NCBI GenBank assembly: GCA_017989135.1
Contig: JAGNQL010000001.1
Span: forward strand, 62,001 to 126,000
DNA from: Burkholderiales bacterium
GTDB lineage: Bacteria > Pseudomonadota > Gammaproteobacteria > Burkholderiales > Casimicrobiaceae
Direction of reading: 5' to 3'
Length of the DNA: 64,000 nucleotides
In this document: positions 52,503 to 60,955 of the stretch, piece by piece
Layout of the letters: each line of letters opens with the position of its first letter
How positions within the stretch are numbered: the first letter of the stretch is position 1
Notes under the pieces: model-generated
Databases searched by the model: none
What the model was told of the DNA's origin: nothing
The model's input: only the letters and a program-made list of their open reading frames with translations
Made by a program: the position numbers and the translations under genes

Positions 52503-53250
52503 AAAACTTTAATCGCTTGAATATCGCCTCGGGCACATGCGCAATGATGAGCATGATGACGCGCCAAAAACCGGGCAGATAGACGACGTCGCGATTCTTG
52601 TCGATGGCGTTCACGATGCCTTTGGCAACGGTTTCGGGTGATGCCCAGAGCGCGCCTTTTTTTGCGATGTGCGCTGTCATCGGCGAATCTATGAACCCTG
52701 GTTTGATCGTGACGATGTGTACCCCGCGCGCGTGCATCCGCGCGCGTAGTCCGGAGCAAAACGCGGTCAATCCTGCTTTCGCAGCGCCATACGCGTGATT
52801 GCTGCCGCGGCCGCGGTCGCCCGCGACTGACGAGATGACTGCGACGGTGCCGCCGCCACAATCGGCACGTGACAAGCGTTCAGCGAGCGCTTGCGCCCAC
52901 AGTGCCGCGCTCACGAAATTGGTGTTGAGCTCGGTGGCGAGGTAATTCACATCAACGTCCGCGAGCGCGGAATCGGTGAGGCTGCCATGAGCGATGAGCG
53001 CTTGTGCAGTTGCGCCGCTGTTCGTATTGAATGCTGCGACTGTGGTCGTGATGAACGCCGCGTTCGTCAAATCTCCGACCACGACAACAACGTCGGCAGC
53101 GCGACGCACGCGTGCATCGGCGGCGATGCGCGCCAGCTCGTCTGCATTCCGCCCGACCAGCGTGAGCGAAGCATTTCGCTCAGCCCAAATCCGAATGGCC
53201 GCTTGCGCAACGGCAGACGTCGCACCGACAACAACGATCTCTAGTTTCAT
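52501..53250 (-). CDS. DprE2-like short-chain dehydrogenase
   Basis: This 249-residue SDR has the nucleotide loop VVGATSAVAQAAIR near residues 7-20 and the catalytic Ser in VISSVAGDRGRGSNHAYGAAKAGL with the Tyr-x-x-x-Lys motif (YGAAK). The architecture and the ending (VIMLIIAHVPEAIFKRLKF) match the DprE2/decaprenylphosphoryl-keto-ribose reductase family. It lies immediately after a DprE1-like oxidase, so the two probably epimerise a lipid-linked sugar. Actinobacterial DprE2 makes arabinose donors; the substrate here is unknown. Confidence 0.82.
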   Translation of the reverse strand: MKLEIVVVGATSAVAQAAIRIWAERNASLTLVGRNADELARIAADARVRRAADVVVVVGDLTNAAFITTTVAAFNTNSGATAQALIAHGSLTDSALADVDVNYLATELNTNFVSAALWAQALAERLSRADCGGGTVAVISSVAGDRGRGSNHAYGAAKAGLTAFCSGLRARMHARGVHIVTIKPGFIDSPMTAHIAKKGALWASPETVAKGIVNAIDKNRDVVYLPGFWRVIMLIIAHVPEAIFKRLKF

Positions 53251-53259
53251 AGGTATTTA

Positions 53260-53283
53260 CTGTTCACAACTCACCGCTCACTG
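53260..53283. repeat. Short GTGAGC-heptamer repeat between the DprE2-like and DprE1-like genes
   Basis: On the minus strand it reads CAGTGAGCGGTGAGTTGTGA, containing the TGA stop of the DprE1-like gene. With the copy at 52359 in the opposite orientation it flanks the SDR gene. Confidence 0.55.
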
Positions 53284-54591
53284 AACTTCACGCGTAACAC
53301 GCCGCCAAAAGCTCGACGAAATCATAGGGTCGCGCATCGCTTCGAGCTCTCGCCATTGTGGGAAAAAACGTTGAAACATTGCTGCAGACATTCGCGCGTC
53401 CTTGGCGGGATAGACGCGTCCGCCAACGTCCGCCACCATCGCATCGGCGCGATCCAGCGCACGGCGATCGTTGTCGTTCGGCGCTGGAATATCTAGCGCA
53501 ACAGTCGTGCCTGCCATAGGGAAACTCAGGAGCCCCGGAGAGGGAAGGTCGCCAAACGTTTTGATGACCGCGAGATAGCTCGCCACATTCGACTCGCGCA
53601 AATGCGCCAAGATTCGCGGCACTGTTTCGCGAGCGGCATCGGTGGGTACGACGAATTGATACTGAATAAAACCGCGTTTTCCGTACGCGCGATTCCACGC
53701 GTTCACCGCATCGAGTGGAAAGAAAAATTGCCACAGCGGAATCGTCGCGCGCTTAGCCGTTTGCAATGCTTGCGCGCGGTAGTAAGCGGCGTTAAATGCG
53801 CGTGCGCTCCAGCGACCGAGCAACCATTGTGGTGCGTCGATGGGCAGCGTGAGCTTGGTCGCGTTTGGCGTACGCCATTCGTCCGGACCGTCACAGTGAT
53901 TGCCGCGAAAGAACACACCGCGCAGGTTCTCGTCCATCGTGTCGATCCAAGCGACGGTGTAATTCCAGTCTTTGCTTTCGGCGTCAAGCGCTAGGTAATC
54001 GTCGATTCCGCCGTCACCGCTTTTGCCGCCGAACAGCTTGGTTTCTTGCACGATGCCTGGACCCGGCACACGGCCAAGTTGTAGCGTTACTTCTTCGATC
54101 AAGCCGGTGAGCCCGAGGCCGCCGATGGTGTGCGCGAGCAGCGGGTTGGGGGCGTCGAGTCTGTGTGAACCTGAGTCCGAACGCCGAAGCGTGATGCTCT
54201 GAACTGCGCGACCAAACGTGCCGGAGATATGATGATTCTTTCCGTGCACGTCGTTGGCGATGGCACCACCGACAGTGACGAACCGCGTACCCGGAACGAC
54301 GGGCAAAAACCAACCGCGTGGCAGCATAGTCTCCGCGATGTCGGCGAGCGAAGCGCCCGCTTCGCAGGTTAAGAGGCCTTGAACGTCGTCAAACGCCAGC
54401 AATCGATCGCGGCGAAATGTGTGCATCAGCGTGCCGCCGTCATTCACGCAAACGTCGCCGTAACTGCGGCCAAGACCGCGCGGAAGTACGTTCCCCGATG
54501 TGCGTGGAAACGCGTGACCATCACCAAACGCGTGCGAATGCGTCGCTGAAAAACCACGACCCCACGGTTGATCGAGCGAGAGCGGGGTCAT
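53278..54591 (-). CDS. DprE1-like FAD-binding oxidoreductase
   Basis: This 437-residue flavoprotein has the FAD-binding PCMH motif RGLGRSYGDVCVNDGG near residues 39-54 and VTVGGAIANDVHGKNHHISGTFG near 105-127, as in DprE1. DprE1 oxidises decaprenyl-phosphoryl ribose to the keto intermediate that DprE2 reduces. The following DprE2-like gene supports that reaction pair. No UbiA-type prenyltransferase or arabinosyltransferase lies next to it. The stop lies in a heptamer repeat. Confidence 0.84.
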   Translation of the reverse strand: MTPLSLDQPWGRGFSATHSHAFGDGHAFPRTSGNVLPRGLGRSYGDVCVNDGGTLMHTFRRDRLLAFDDVQGLLTCEAGASLADIAETMLPRGWFLPVVPGTRFVTVGGAIANDVHGKNHHISGTFGRAVQSITLRRSDSGSHRLDAPNPLLAHTIGGLGLTGLIEEVTLQLGRVPGPGIVQETKLFGGKSGDGGIDDYLALDAESKDWNYTVAWIDTMDENLRGVFFRGNHCDGPDEWRTPNATKLTLPIDAPQWLLGRWSARAFNAAYYRAQALQTAKRATIPLWQFFFPLDAVNAWNRAYGKRGFIQYQFVVPTDAARETVPRILAHLRESNVASYLAVIKTFGDLPSPGLLSFPMAGTTVALDIPAPNDNDRRALDRADAMVADVGGRVYPAKDARMSAAMFQRFFPQWRELEAMRDPMISSSFWRRVTREVQ

Positions 54592-54616
54592 CTTTTTGCC
54601 CTCTGCCCAGCAATCA

Positions 54617-56164
54617 TCAATCGAGCAGCAATGGCACCCACAGCGTGCCCAAAATTGCCAACAAACTAAACGCGATGATCGCCAGCCAGAGGCTCGCCCA
54701 GACCGATGTCGTTTTGATGATTACAGGCGCGGGCGGGTCGTTGCGCCGCTCCAGCGCTTGATGCACGAGACGTGGAATCTGCGGTAGCGCTGACGAGAGA
54801 TACGGCGCTTGCTCGAACAGTCGTTGCCATACGGCTTCCGGTCCGATTTGCGTGCGCATCCACTTTTCGAGAAACGGCTGCGCCGTAGCCCACAAGTCCA
54901 GATACGGATCAAGCTGCCTGCCGAGGCCCTCGACATTGAGCAACGTTTTTTGCAGCAACACCAATTGCGGCTGAATTTCCACGTTGAATCGACGCGACAC
55001 TTGAAACAGCCGCAGCAATACTTTCCCGAACGAAATGTCAGCGAGCGGGCGATCAAAAATCGGCTCACACACGCTGCGCACCGCGTTTTCCAGTTCGTCC
55101 ACGCGGGTGCCCGCTGGCACCCAACCGGACTCGATGTGCGCGCTCGCGACACGTCGATAATCGCGCCGGAAGAATGCCAAAAAGTTCTCCGCAAGATAGC
55201 GGCGATCAGTGTCTGTCAGCGTGCCGACGATTCCGAAATCCATGCCGACGTATTGCCCGATGTTGGGCGCATCGGTGCGCACCGCGATATTGCCCGGATG
55301 CATGTCTGCATGAAAGAAACCATCGCGAAATACTTGCGTGAAGAAAATCTCAACTCCATCGCGCGCGAGCTTTTTAATGTCGACGCCAGCCGCACGCAAT
55401 TTCTCGATTTGGTTGACCGGCGTGGCATGCAGCCGCTCCATCACCATCACCGTTTTTTCGCTCCAATCCCAGTACACCTCGGGCATGTAGAGCAAGGGCG
55501 ATCCGGTGAAGTTACGACGCAACTGCGAACAGTTGGCCGCTTCGCGAATCAAATCCAGTTCGTCGTGCAAATATTTATCGAATTCATCGACCACTTCGAG
55601 TGGTTTCAGGCGACGTCCGCCTTCGCTGAATTTGTTCACCCATCCGGCCAACACTCGCAGCAGCGACAAATCGCTCTCGATGACTGGCTCGATATTCGGA
55701 CGCAACACTTTCACAGCAACTTCGCGCGTCTCGAACGTGTCACCAACCTTGAACTGTATCGTTCCGAAGTGCACCTGCGCCACGCTCGCGCTTGCCACCG
55801 GTTGCCAGTCGAAGCTCGCAAAGACCCGATCTACGGGGCGTCCGTAGGCGCTTTCCAGTACTTTGCGCACGTCTTCCTGCGGAAACGGCGGTACTCGATC
55901 CTGCAAGAACGAAAGCTCGGAGGCGATGTCGGGCGGAATCAAGTCTGGGCGTGTGGAGAGGACCTGCCCAAACTTGACAAAGATCGGGCCGAGCGCTTCG
56001 AGCGCCGCGCGCAAACGTGCGCCGCGTGGCGCAGAATGTTCGCGATTACCCAATACGCGGCCGAGGCCCCGCAGAATTGGGTTTGAAGCGTCCTTGAGCA
56101 CGAACTCATCGAGCCCGAAGCGGTGGAAGACAGAAATTATTTTCGCGAGACGAATTAAGCGCAT
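54617..56164 (-). CDS. ubiB: Ubiquinone biosynthesis accessory kinase-like protein UbiB
   Basis: UbiB is a membrane-attached atypical kinase needed for ubiquinone synthesis. The 515-residue protein has the UbiB signature [28 protein letters not shown] near residues 53-80 (KxGQ motif), [12 protein letters not shown], a Lys-containing [18 protein letters not shown] and the metal-binding DFGIVG. Two C-terminal membrane helices end the protein. No ubiE or ubiJ is nearby, so this is a detached copy. Confidence 0.93.
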   Translation of the reverse strand: MRLIRLAKIISVFHRFGLDEFVLKDASNPILRGLGRVLGNREHSAPRGARLRAALEALGPIFVKFGQVLSTRPDLIPPDIASELSFLQDRVPPFPQEDVRKVLESAYGRPVDRVFASFDWQPVASASVAQVHFGTIQFKVGDTFETREVAVKVLRPNIEPVIESDLSLLRVLAGWVNKFSEGGRRLKPLEVVDEFDKYLHDELDLIREAANCSQLRRNFTGSPLLYMPEVYWDWSEKTVMVMERLHATPVNQIEKLRAAGVDIKKLARDGVEIFFTQVFRDGFFHADMHPGNIAVRTDAPNIGQYVGMDFGIVGTLTDTDRRYLAENFLAFFRRDYRRVASAHIESGWVPAGTRVDELENAVRSVCEPIFDRPLADISFGKVLLRLFQVSRRFNVEIQPQLVLLQKTLLNVEGLGRQLDPYLDLWATAQPFLEKWMRTQIGPEAVWQRLFEQAPYLSSALPQIPRLVHQALERRNDPPAPVIIKTTSVWASLWLAIIAFSLLAILGTLWVPLLLD

Positions 56165-56271
56165 AGCTTGATTCTATGAATTTGCTTCAAGTTCAGGACG
56201 GACCTGGTTGCAGAGGCCGCGCGACCGGTCCCTTCGCGGGTAAGATTGTGCCCATCAATAAGGTGCGCATC

Positions 56272-57777
56272 ATGACCGTTTCTGCCACTTCCGTCGCTCC
56301 CTCAGCATCTGGCGCGTTGGCCAGCATTCACGCCCAAGCAAGCCTGGACGACACGCTCTTCGACTTAGCGCCCGTGTCGCTGTGGCTCGAAGACTTCAGT
56401 CGTGTTTATGAACTGCTGCAGTCGTGGCGCGAGCTGGGTGTCGAAGACATTGGTGCTTACCTGCGCGACCACCCCGATGCGATCAACGAGTATTTCTCGC
56501 GCATTCGTGTGCTCAAAGTGAATCAACGCACGCTCGATCTGTATGGAGCGAAAGATTTGAATGCACTGCTCGCTGCGGGCAATTCGCTGTTCGACAATAC
56601 CAACACCGAGGCGGCCATCGCTGAGATCTCTCGACTATGGGCGAACCACGATTCCTACCAAACCGAGACGATTAACTACACGGTAGACGGACGAAAACTA
56701 CACATTCGCTTGAACGTGAATCGCTTGGAAAGTGTCGCGCGGCCGTGGGATCGGATGCTGATGGCGATCGAAGATTTCACGCCACAAGTGAATGCGCAGG
56801 CGGCCGCGTCGGTGAACGAGGCTTATGCGCGTGGCTTGTTTGAACTCTCTCCGGTTTCGCTGTGGGTGGAAGACTTCAGCGACGTGAAGGAACTCCTAGA
56901 CGATGTGCGGGCACAGGGCATCACCGACTTTCGCACCTTTGTGGACGTTCATCCGGAGTTTGTTGCTTCTTGCATGGAGCGCATCCGCGTCATCGACGTC
57001 AACCAACAGACGCTGACGATGTTTGGTGCACGGAGCAAAGACGAATTACTCGGACGACTGGGCGAAGTGTTCCGCGATGAAATGGGGCGATCGTTTGCCG
57101 AGCAACTGCTCGATTGCTGGAACGGCTCGCTGTTTCAATCGCGTGAAACTCTTAATTATTCATTGCGAGGGGACCCCATTCATCTGCATATGCAGTGGGC
57201 CGTGCTGCCTGGCCACGAAGCGAATTGGGATCTGGTTCAAGTGGCACTCACCGACATCAGCGCGCGCAAAAAGGCGGAGGCGTATCTTGAGTTTTTGGGT
57301 AAACACGATGCGCTCACCAAGCTTAGAAACCGAGCTTTCTACGACGACGAAATTGCGCGCCTCAATCGACGCGGGCCGTTTCCCGTAGGCGTGTTGACGG
57401 TTGATCTCAATGGCTTGAAACTCGTTAACGATGAATACGGCCACGCGGCGGGCGACGCGCTGCTGCGACGAGCCGGTGAGGCGCTCAAGAAGGCGTTGGG
57501 CGAAAACACGTTGGCCGCGCGTGTTGGTGGCGACGAATTCGTGTGCCTCTTACCGCGCCACGGCGAGGCTGAGCTCGCCGCGTTGGTGGAGAGCGTGAAG
57601 CTTGTGGTCGACATGAACAATCAGTTTTATCAAGGGCCGCGATTGTCGGTGGCGATTGGCACGGCGATTTGCGAGCGCGCGGGGGCGCTGGAGCCGGCAT
57701 TGCGAGCGGCAGATGATGCTATGTACGTCGCAAAACGTTTTCACTACAAGTCTTACTCTGATCCTCGTGCGCCGTAA
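56272..57777 (+). CDS. Diguanylate cyclase with two duplicated PAS-like domains
   Basis: The 501-residue protein has two PAS-like domains that are clearly duplicates: LFDLAPVSLWLEDFSRVYELL near 24-44 and LFELSPVSLWVEDFSDVKELL later, each followed by RIRVxxVNQxTL. A GGDEF domain follows from about residue 340, with GGDEF at 419-423 (ARVGGDEFV), so it should make cyclic di-GMP. The RxxD inhibitory site expected nine residues before GGDEF is not present. The ATG at 56272 is chosen; the frame extends to 56176. Confidence 0.9.
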   Translation: MTVSATSVAPSASGALASIHAQASLDDTLFDLAPVSLWLEDFSRVYELLQSWRELGVEDIGAYLRDHPDAINEYFSRIRVLKVNQRTLDLYGAKDLNALLAAGNSLFDNTNTEAAIAEISRLWANHDSYQTETINYTVDGRKLHIRLNVNRLESVARPWDRMLMAIEDFTPQVNAQAAASVNEAYARGLFELSPVSLWVEDFSDVKELLDDVRAQGITDFRTFVDVHPEFVASCMERIRVIDVNQQTLTMFGARSKDELLGRLGEVFRDEMGRSFAEQLLDCWNGSLFQSRETLNYSLRGDPIHLHMQWAVLPGHEANWDLVQVALTDISARKKAEAYLEFLGKHDALTKLRNRAFYDDEIARLNRRGPFPVGVLTVDLNGLKLVNDEYGHAAGDALLRRAGEALKKALGENTLAARVGGDEFVCLLPRHGEAELAALVESVKLVVDMNNQFYQGPRLSVAIGTAICERAGALEPALRAADDAMYVAKRFHYKSYSDPRAP

Positions 57778-57849
57778 TGGTTGCTAAAGGCACAGCGCCT
57801 AAAATCAGACGTAACGACACGCTGTAACCGCCACTGGACATTCCGCTTC

Positions 57850-58992
57850 ATGCCTGATCCCGCCGCTCCGATTCTCTGGCAATTTTCCCTCTCTACCGTC
57901 AACGCGATTATCTGGCTCGTGATGCTCGCGCTGGCCTTGTGGATGGGGCTGCGAATGCGCTGGGGAAAATTGCTGGCCGTGACCGCATTTCTGACTCTCG
58001 ATTTAATTGCGTTTGGCGCATTCGTTCGCCTCACTGACAGTGGTTTGGGTTGCCCGGACTGGCCTGGTTGCTACGGCCAAATGTTGCCCGCTACGGCGAC
58101 CACTCAAATTAATGCGGCAATCGCCGAGCAAGGCGGTACGCACGGCCCCGTAAGCCACGGCAAAGCGTGGATTGAGATGGTGCACCGCTACGTCGCCTCG
58201 TTCATCGGCGCGCTGATACTGGTGATGTTCGTCCGTTCGCTCGTCGCGCGCTTCACGCGGGCGAGATTTTTGCTCGACCAAACGGTGGCACCCGTGGGTT
58301 GGGGATGGCCACTGCTGCTCTTAATCGTTGTTTCGGCTCAGGGTTTGTTTGGCAAATGGACGGTGACGTTAAAGCTCATGCCGATTGTGGTGACCACGCA
58401 CTTGATGGGCGGCATGTTGCTGTTTGGATTGTTGATTTGGTTTTGGATGATTGAGCGCGCGCGCGTGGGCGACCCAAAGGCGCGCGCAGTGGCGGTGACA
58501 AGCGGCGTGCGCGTGGCGGTGTGGTGCGCGCTGATCGCGGTGACCGCTCAGATATTTTTAGGTGGCTGGGTGAGCACCAATTACGCGGTGCTCGCGTGTG
58601 GCGATTTCCCGGCCTGCAACGGCAGCTACGCACCAGTGCTCGCGTTGAGCGAGGGTTTTACGTGGATGCGTGCGTTGGGCCGAAACCCAGACGGCACATT
58701 CTTGTCGATTGAGGCGCTGCGGGCGATTCACTGGGCGCATCGCTTGGGCGCAATCGTTGTGACCGTGGCGGTGGTGGTCGCGGCGCTGCGATTGATGCGC
58801 GCGGACGCGTCGCTGAAACCTCATGCCCTGTTCATCAAAGTCATCCTGCTGGCGCAAATCGCGGTTGGCATCAGCACCGTGTTGTGGGCGCAACCGCTGC
58901 TACTGGCCACAGCGCATAACGCGCTGGCGGCCCTTTTGCTGGCAAGCTTGTTGATCGCGGCGTTTCGAGTGCGCAGCGGTGCATCGCGCTGA
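57850..58992 (+). CDS. ctaA: Heme A synthase (CtaA/Cox15)
   Basis: CtaA oxidises heme O to heme A for cytochrome oxidase. The 380-residue protein has eight hydrophobic segments and the conserved GCPDWPGCYGQMLP loop, EMVHRYVASFIG, then WVSTNYAVLACGDFPACNG and HWAHRLGA, which supply the heme-ligand histidines. The family is split into two homologous halves, both visible. The ATG at 57850 is chosen; the frame runs back to 57781. No coxB or ctaB is nearby. Confidence 0.93.
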   Translation: MPDPAAPILWQFSLSTVNAIIWLVMLALALWMGLRMRWGKLLAVTAFLTLDLIAFGAFVRLTDSGLGCPDWPGCYGQMLPATATTQINAAIAEQGGTHGPVSHGKAWIEMVHRYVASFIGALILVMFVRSLVARFTRARFLLDQTVAPVGWGWPLLLLIVVSAQGLFGKWTVTLKLMPIVVTTHLMGGMLLFGLLIWFWMIERARVGDPKARAVAVTSGVRVAVWCALIAVTAQIFLGGWVSTNYAVLACGDFPACNGSYAPVLALSEGFTWMRALGRNPDGTFLSIEALRAIHWAHRLGAIVVTVAVVVAALRLMRADASLKPHALFIKVILLAQIAVGISTVLWAQPLLLATAHNALAALLLASLLIAAFRVRSGASR

Positions 58993-59004
58993 TGATGGAT
59001 TAAT

Positions 59005-59061
59005 GTAGGCGCTGCCTAGGCCGCACTAGATGCAGTGGAGCGACGCCAAGTCGTCGCCTAC
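59005..59061. repeat. GTAG-type REP pair downstream of ctaA
   Basis: GTAGGCGCTGCCTAGG opens at 59005 and an inverted perfect copy of the GCGACG / CGTCGC family (loop CCAAGT, ending CTAC) lies at 59040-59061. It is the third locus of this family in the window. Confidence 0.72.
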
Positions 59062-59239
59062 AACGTCAGCAAGCGGCGGTGGGATTGAAGATACTGCGTC
59101 GGTTTTTCGCGTTTGAGTGGCTTCGTTAGACTGTCGCAGAAGATGTAAACAATCGTAAGTTCTGCGCCTTGCGTCAACTTCTGTCGATGTTGGGCCGTTG
59201 GGCGCAAGTCGGTTGCACATAAATTCTCTAGGAGGCCCT

Positions 59240-59587
59240 ATGCGTTTTTCCAAATTGTCTCTCGTCACCGCGCTGGCTGGCGCTGCGGCTGCCATCACCT
59301 TGACCGGCTGCGTAGTCGCCGCTCGTGTGCCCGGCCCGGCTTACGTCAACAGCGGCCCAGTGATCTACGTGGATCGTGCGCCGCCAGCGCCTTACAGCGA
59401 GCAGATGCTGCCGTCGCCGGGCGCGGGCCATGTCTGGGTTGGCGGCTACTGGCACTGGACGGGGCGCGACTACACGTGGACGCGCGGTCATTGGGCGCGT
59501 CCGGCGCACGGCCACACACAGTGGGTGCCGGGACACTGGCGCCGTGACCAGCGTGGTCATCATTGGGTCCCAGGCCACTGGCGCTAA
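59240..59587 (+). CDS. YXWGXW-repeat lipoprotein
   Basis: This 115-residue protein starts with a lipoprotein signal (LTGC lipobox near residue 23) and has a C-terminal half of repeated aromatic and His residues: VWVGGYWHWTGRDYTWTRGHWARP and WVPGHWRRDQRGHHWVPGHW, the pattern of the YXWGXW repeat family. An AGGAGG site precedes the ATG. The role is unknown, but such proteins are usually surface lipoproteins. The last bases of its stop codon begin repeat copy I. Confidence 0.88.
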   Translation: MRFSKLSLVTALAGAAAAITLTGCVVAARVPGPAYVNSGPVIYVDRAPPAPYSEQMLPSPGAGHVWVGGYWHWTGRDYTWTRGHWARPAHGHTQWVPGHWRRDQRGHHWVPGHWR

Positions 59588-59706
59588 CAGCTTTTCTCGC
59601 TGAGCGACCGCCAGGTGGCGGTTGCGGCGAAATTATCCTATTAGTCGACTAAGCGAAAAAATGCGATGAAACGACCGCCTGGCGGTCGCTGAACGCAAAA
59701 AGCTGT
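59586..59706. repeat. Cloverleaf palindromic repeat, copy I (best preserved)
   Basis: The ends ACAGCTTTTCTCGC and GCAAAAAGCTGT are inverted. The inner hairpins GACCGCCAGGTGGCGG and GACCGCCTGGCGGTC are nearly perfect, and the centre has TTAGTCGACTAA, a perfect palindrome. It starts at the stop codon of the lipoprotein gene and ends 4 bp before the convergent mog gene. Confidence 0.88.
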
Positions 59707-59709
59707 ATA

Positions 59710-60297
59710 TTAACTACGAACACGCACCGCGTTCTTGGGGCGGAAGCCTTTGCACACCGCATCGTTGGTTTCGATGTACGCGCCGCCGATCAGATCAACG
59801 CAGTACGGCACGGCCGCAAAAATGCCGTGCACCACCGACTTGCCGTCTCCGTCGCGCAAGCCTTCGAGCGTTTCTTTGATGCTTTTCGGCTGGCCGGGCA
59901 AGTTGATGACTAGCGTTTTGCCGCGAATCACAGCGACCTGCCGCGACAGAATCGCCGTCGGCACGAAGTTCAAGCTGATCTGACGCATCTGCTCGCCGAA
60001 GCCGGGCATTTCTTTGTGCGCCACCGCGAGCGTCGCCTCCGGCGTCACGTCACGCCGCGCCGGGCCTGTGCCGCCAGTTGTAAGCACGAGATCGCAGCGT
60101 TCGACGTCACACAATTCAACGAGCGTGGATTCGATGGTCGGTTGCTCGTCGGCTATGAGGCGCGTCGCGTACGTCACGGGATTTTGAATCGCGCTGGCCA
60201 GCCACTCTTGCAGCGCAGGAATGCCTTTGTCCTCGTACACGCCGGTTGAAGCGCGGTCAGAGATGGAGACAAGGCCGATTTTTACTGGATCGAACAT
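59710..60297 (-). CDS. mog: Molybdopterin adenylyltransferase
   Basis: Mog adenylates molybdopterin before molybdate insertion. The 195-residue protein begins IGLVSISDRASTGVYEDKGIPALQEWL and has TTGGTGPARRDVTPEAT near residues 74-90, the catalytic loop, then LPGQPKSIKETLEGL. Length and motifs fit Mog rather than MoaB. It is followed, in operon direction from the start side, by darP: the darP stop is 25 bp upstream of the mog start. Confidence 0.95.
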   Translation of the reverse strand: MFDPVKIGLVSISDRASTGVYEDKGIPALQEWLASAIQNPVTYATRLIADEQPTIESTLVELCDVERCDLVLTTGGTGPARRDVTPEATLAVAHKEMPGFGEQMRQISLNFVPTAILSRQVAVIRGKTLVINLPGQPKSIKETLEGLRDGDGKSVVHGIFAAVPYCVDLIGGAYIETNDAVCKGFRPKNAVRVRS

Positions 60298-60321
60298 TCG
60301 GTGTTCCTCGACGTTGCGCGG

Positions 60322-60834
60322 CTAAACCTTTAACAGTGCCCGGTACACCACGCGAAACACTTGGCGCGATGCGGCCGGCGCATCGCCATTGGCTGCTTGA
60401 TGCCGCGCGCGTTCGATGAGCGTGAGCAGCGCGGCACGGTCAACGTCGGGCTGCGCGGTCATGAACTCGGTGAGCGTATCGGGCTCGGCGATTAAGCGAT
60501 CACGCCAGCGCTCGGAAGCTTTGAACGCGGCTTTATTGGCGCGCGTTCCCATTTCCCAGCGGTCAATCTGCGCGCGGATCGGCTCGGGATCGACCTCACG
60601 CATCAGTTTGCCGATGTATTGCATGTGGCGACGCTTGGCTTCGTGTTTGCCAACGTTCTCAAGCTCGTCGAGCGCGTCGCGCAAAAATTCAGGCAATTCG
60701 AGCTGATCTAGCTGATCTTTCGAGAGCGTGGTGAGTGTCTCGCCAAGGTCCTGCAGGTCTTGCATCTCCTTTTTGAGCTGAGTCTTGGACGGGCCGTCGT
60801 CGACGGGCCGTGGAATTTTTGGGGGGCGTGCCAT
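60322..60834 (-). CDS. darP: Ribosome-associated protein DarP (YjgA)
   Basis: DarP is a dual-action assembly factor for the large ribosomal subunit. The 170-residue protein is highly charged and helical, with PSKTQLKKEMQDLQDLGETL at the N-terminus, KRRHMQYIGKLMREVD near 65-80 and ELPEFLRDALDE, all typical of YjgA. The ATG at 60834 is preferred; a start 18 bp earlier adds MRQNCV. It is divergent from pmbA, another gene linked to yjgA in gammaproteobacteria and betaproteobacteria. Confidence 0.94.
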   Translation of the reverse strand: MARPPKIPRPVDDGPSKTQLKKEMQDLQDLGETLTTLSKDQLDQLELPEFLRDALDELENVGKHEAKRRHMQYIGKLMREVDPEPIRAQIDRWEMGTRANKAAFKASERWRDRLIAEPDTLTEFMTAQPDVDRAALLTLIERARHQAANGDAPAASRQVFRVVYRALLKV

Positions 60835-60955
60835 CACGCAATTTTGCCGCATACGGCGTTTTGCTCGCTAATCGCCAGAATCGAGCGCACTAAAGCGCAG
60901 CAAGGCGACACCTCGGTCGGCTATGCTTTCGCCTCTTGCCTGACTGGTTGTGTGT

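Noticed and set aside
54809..56086. A 425-codon plus-strand open frame
   Set aside because: Antisense shadow of ubiB, with no recognisable motif.
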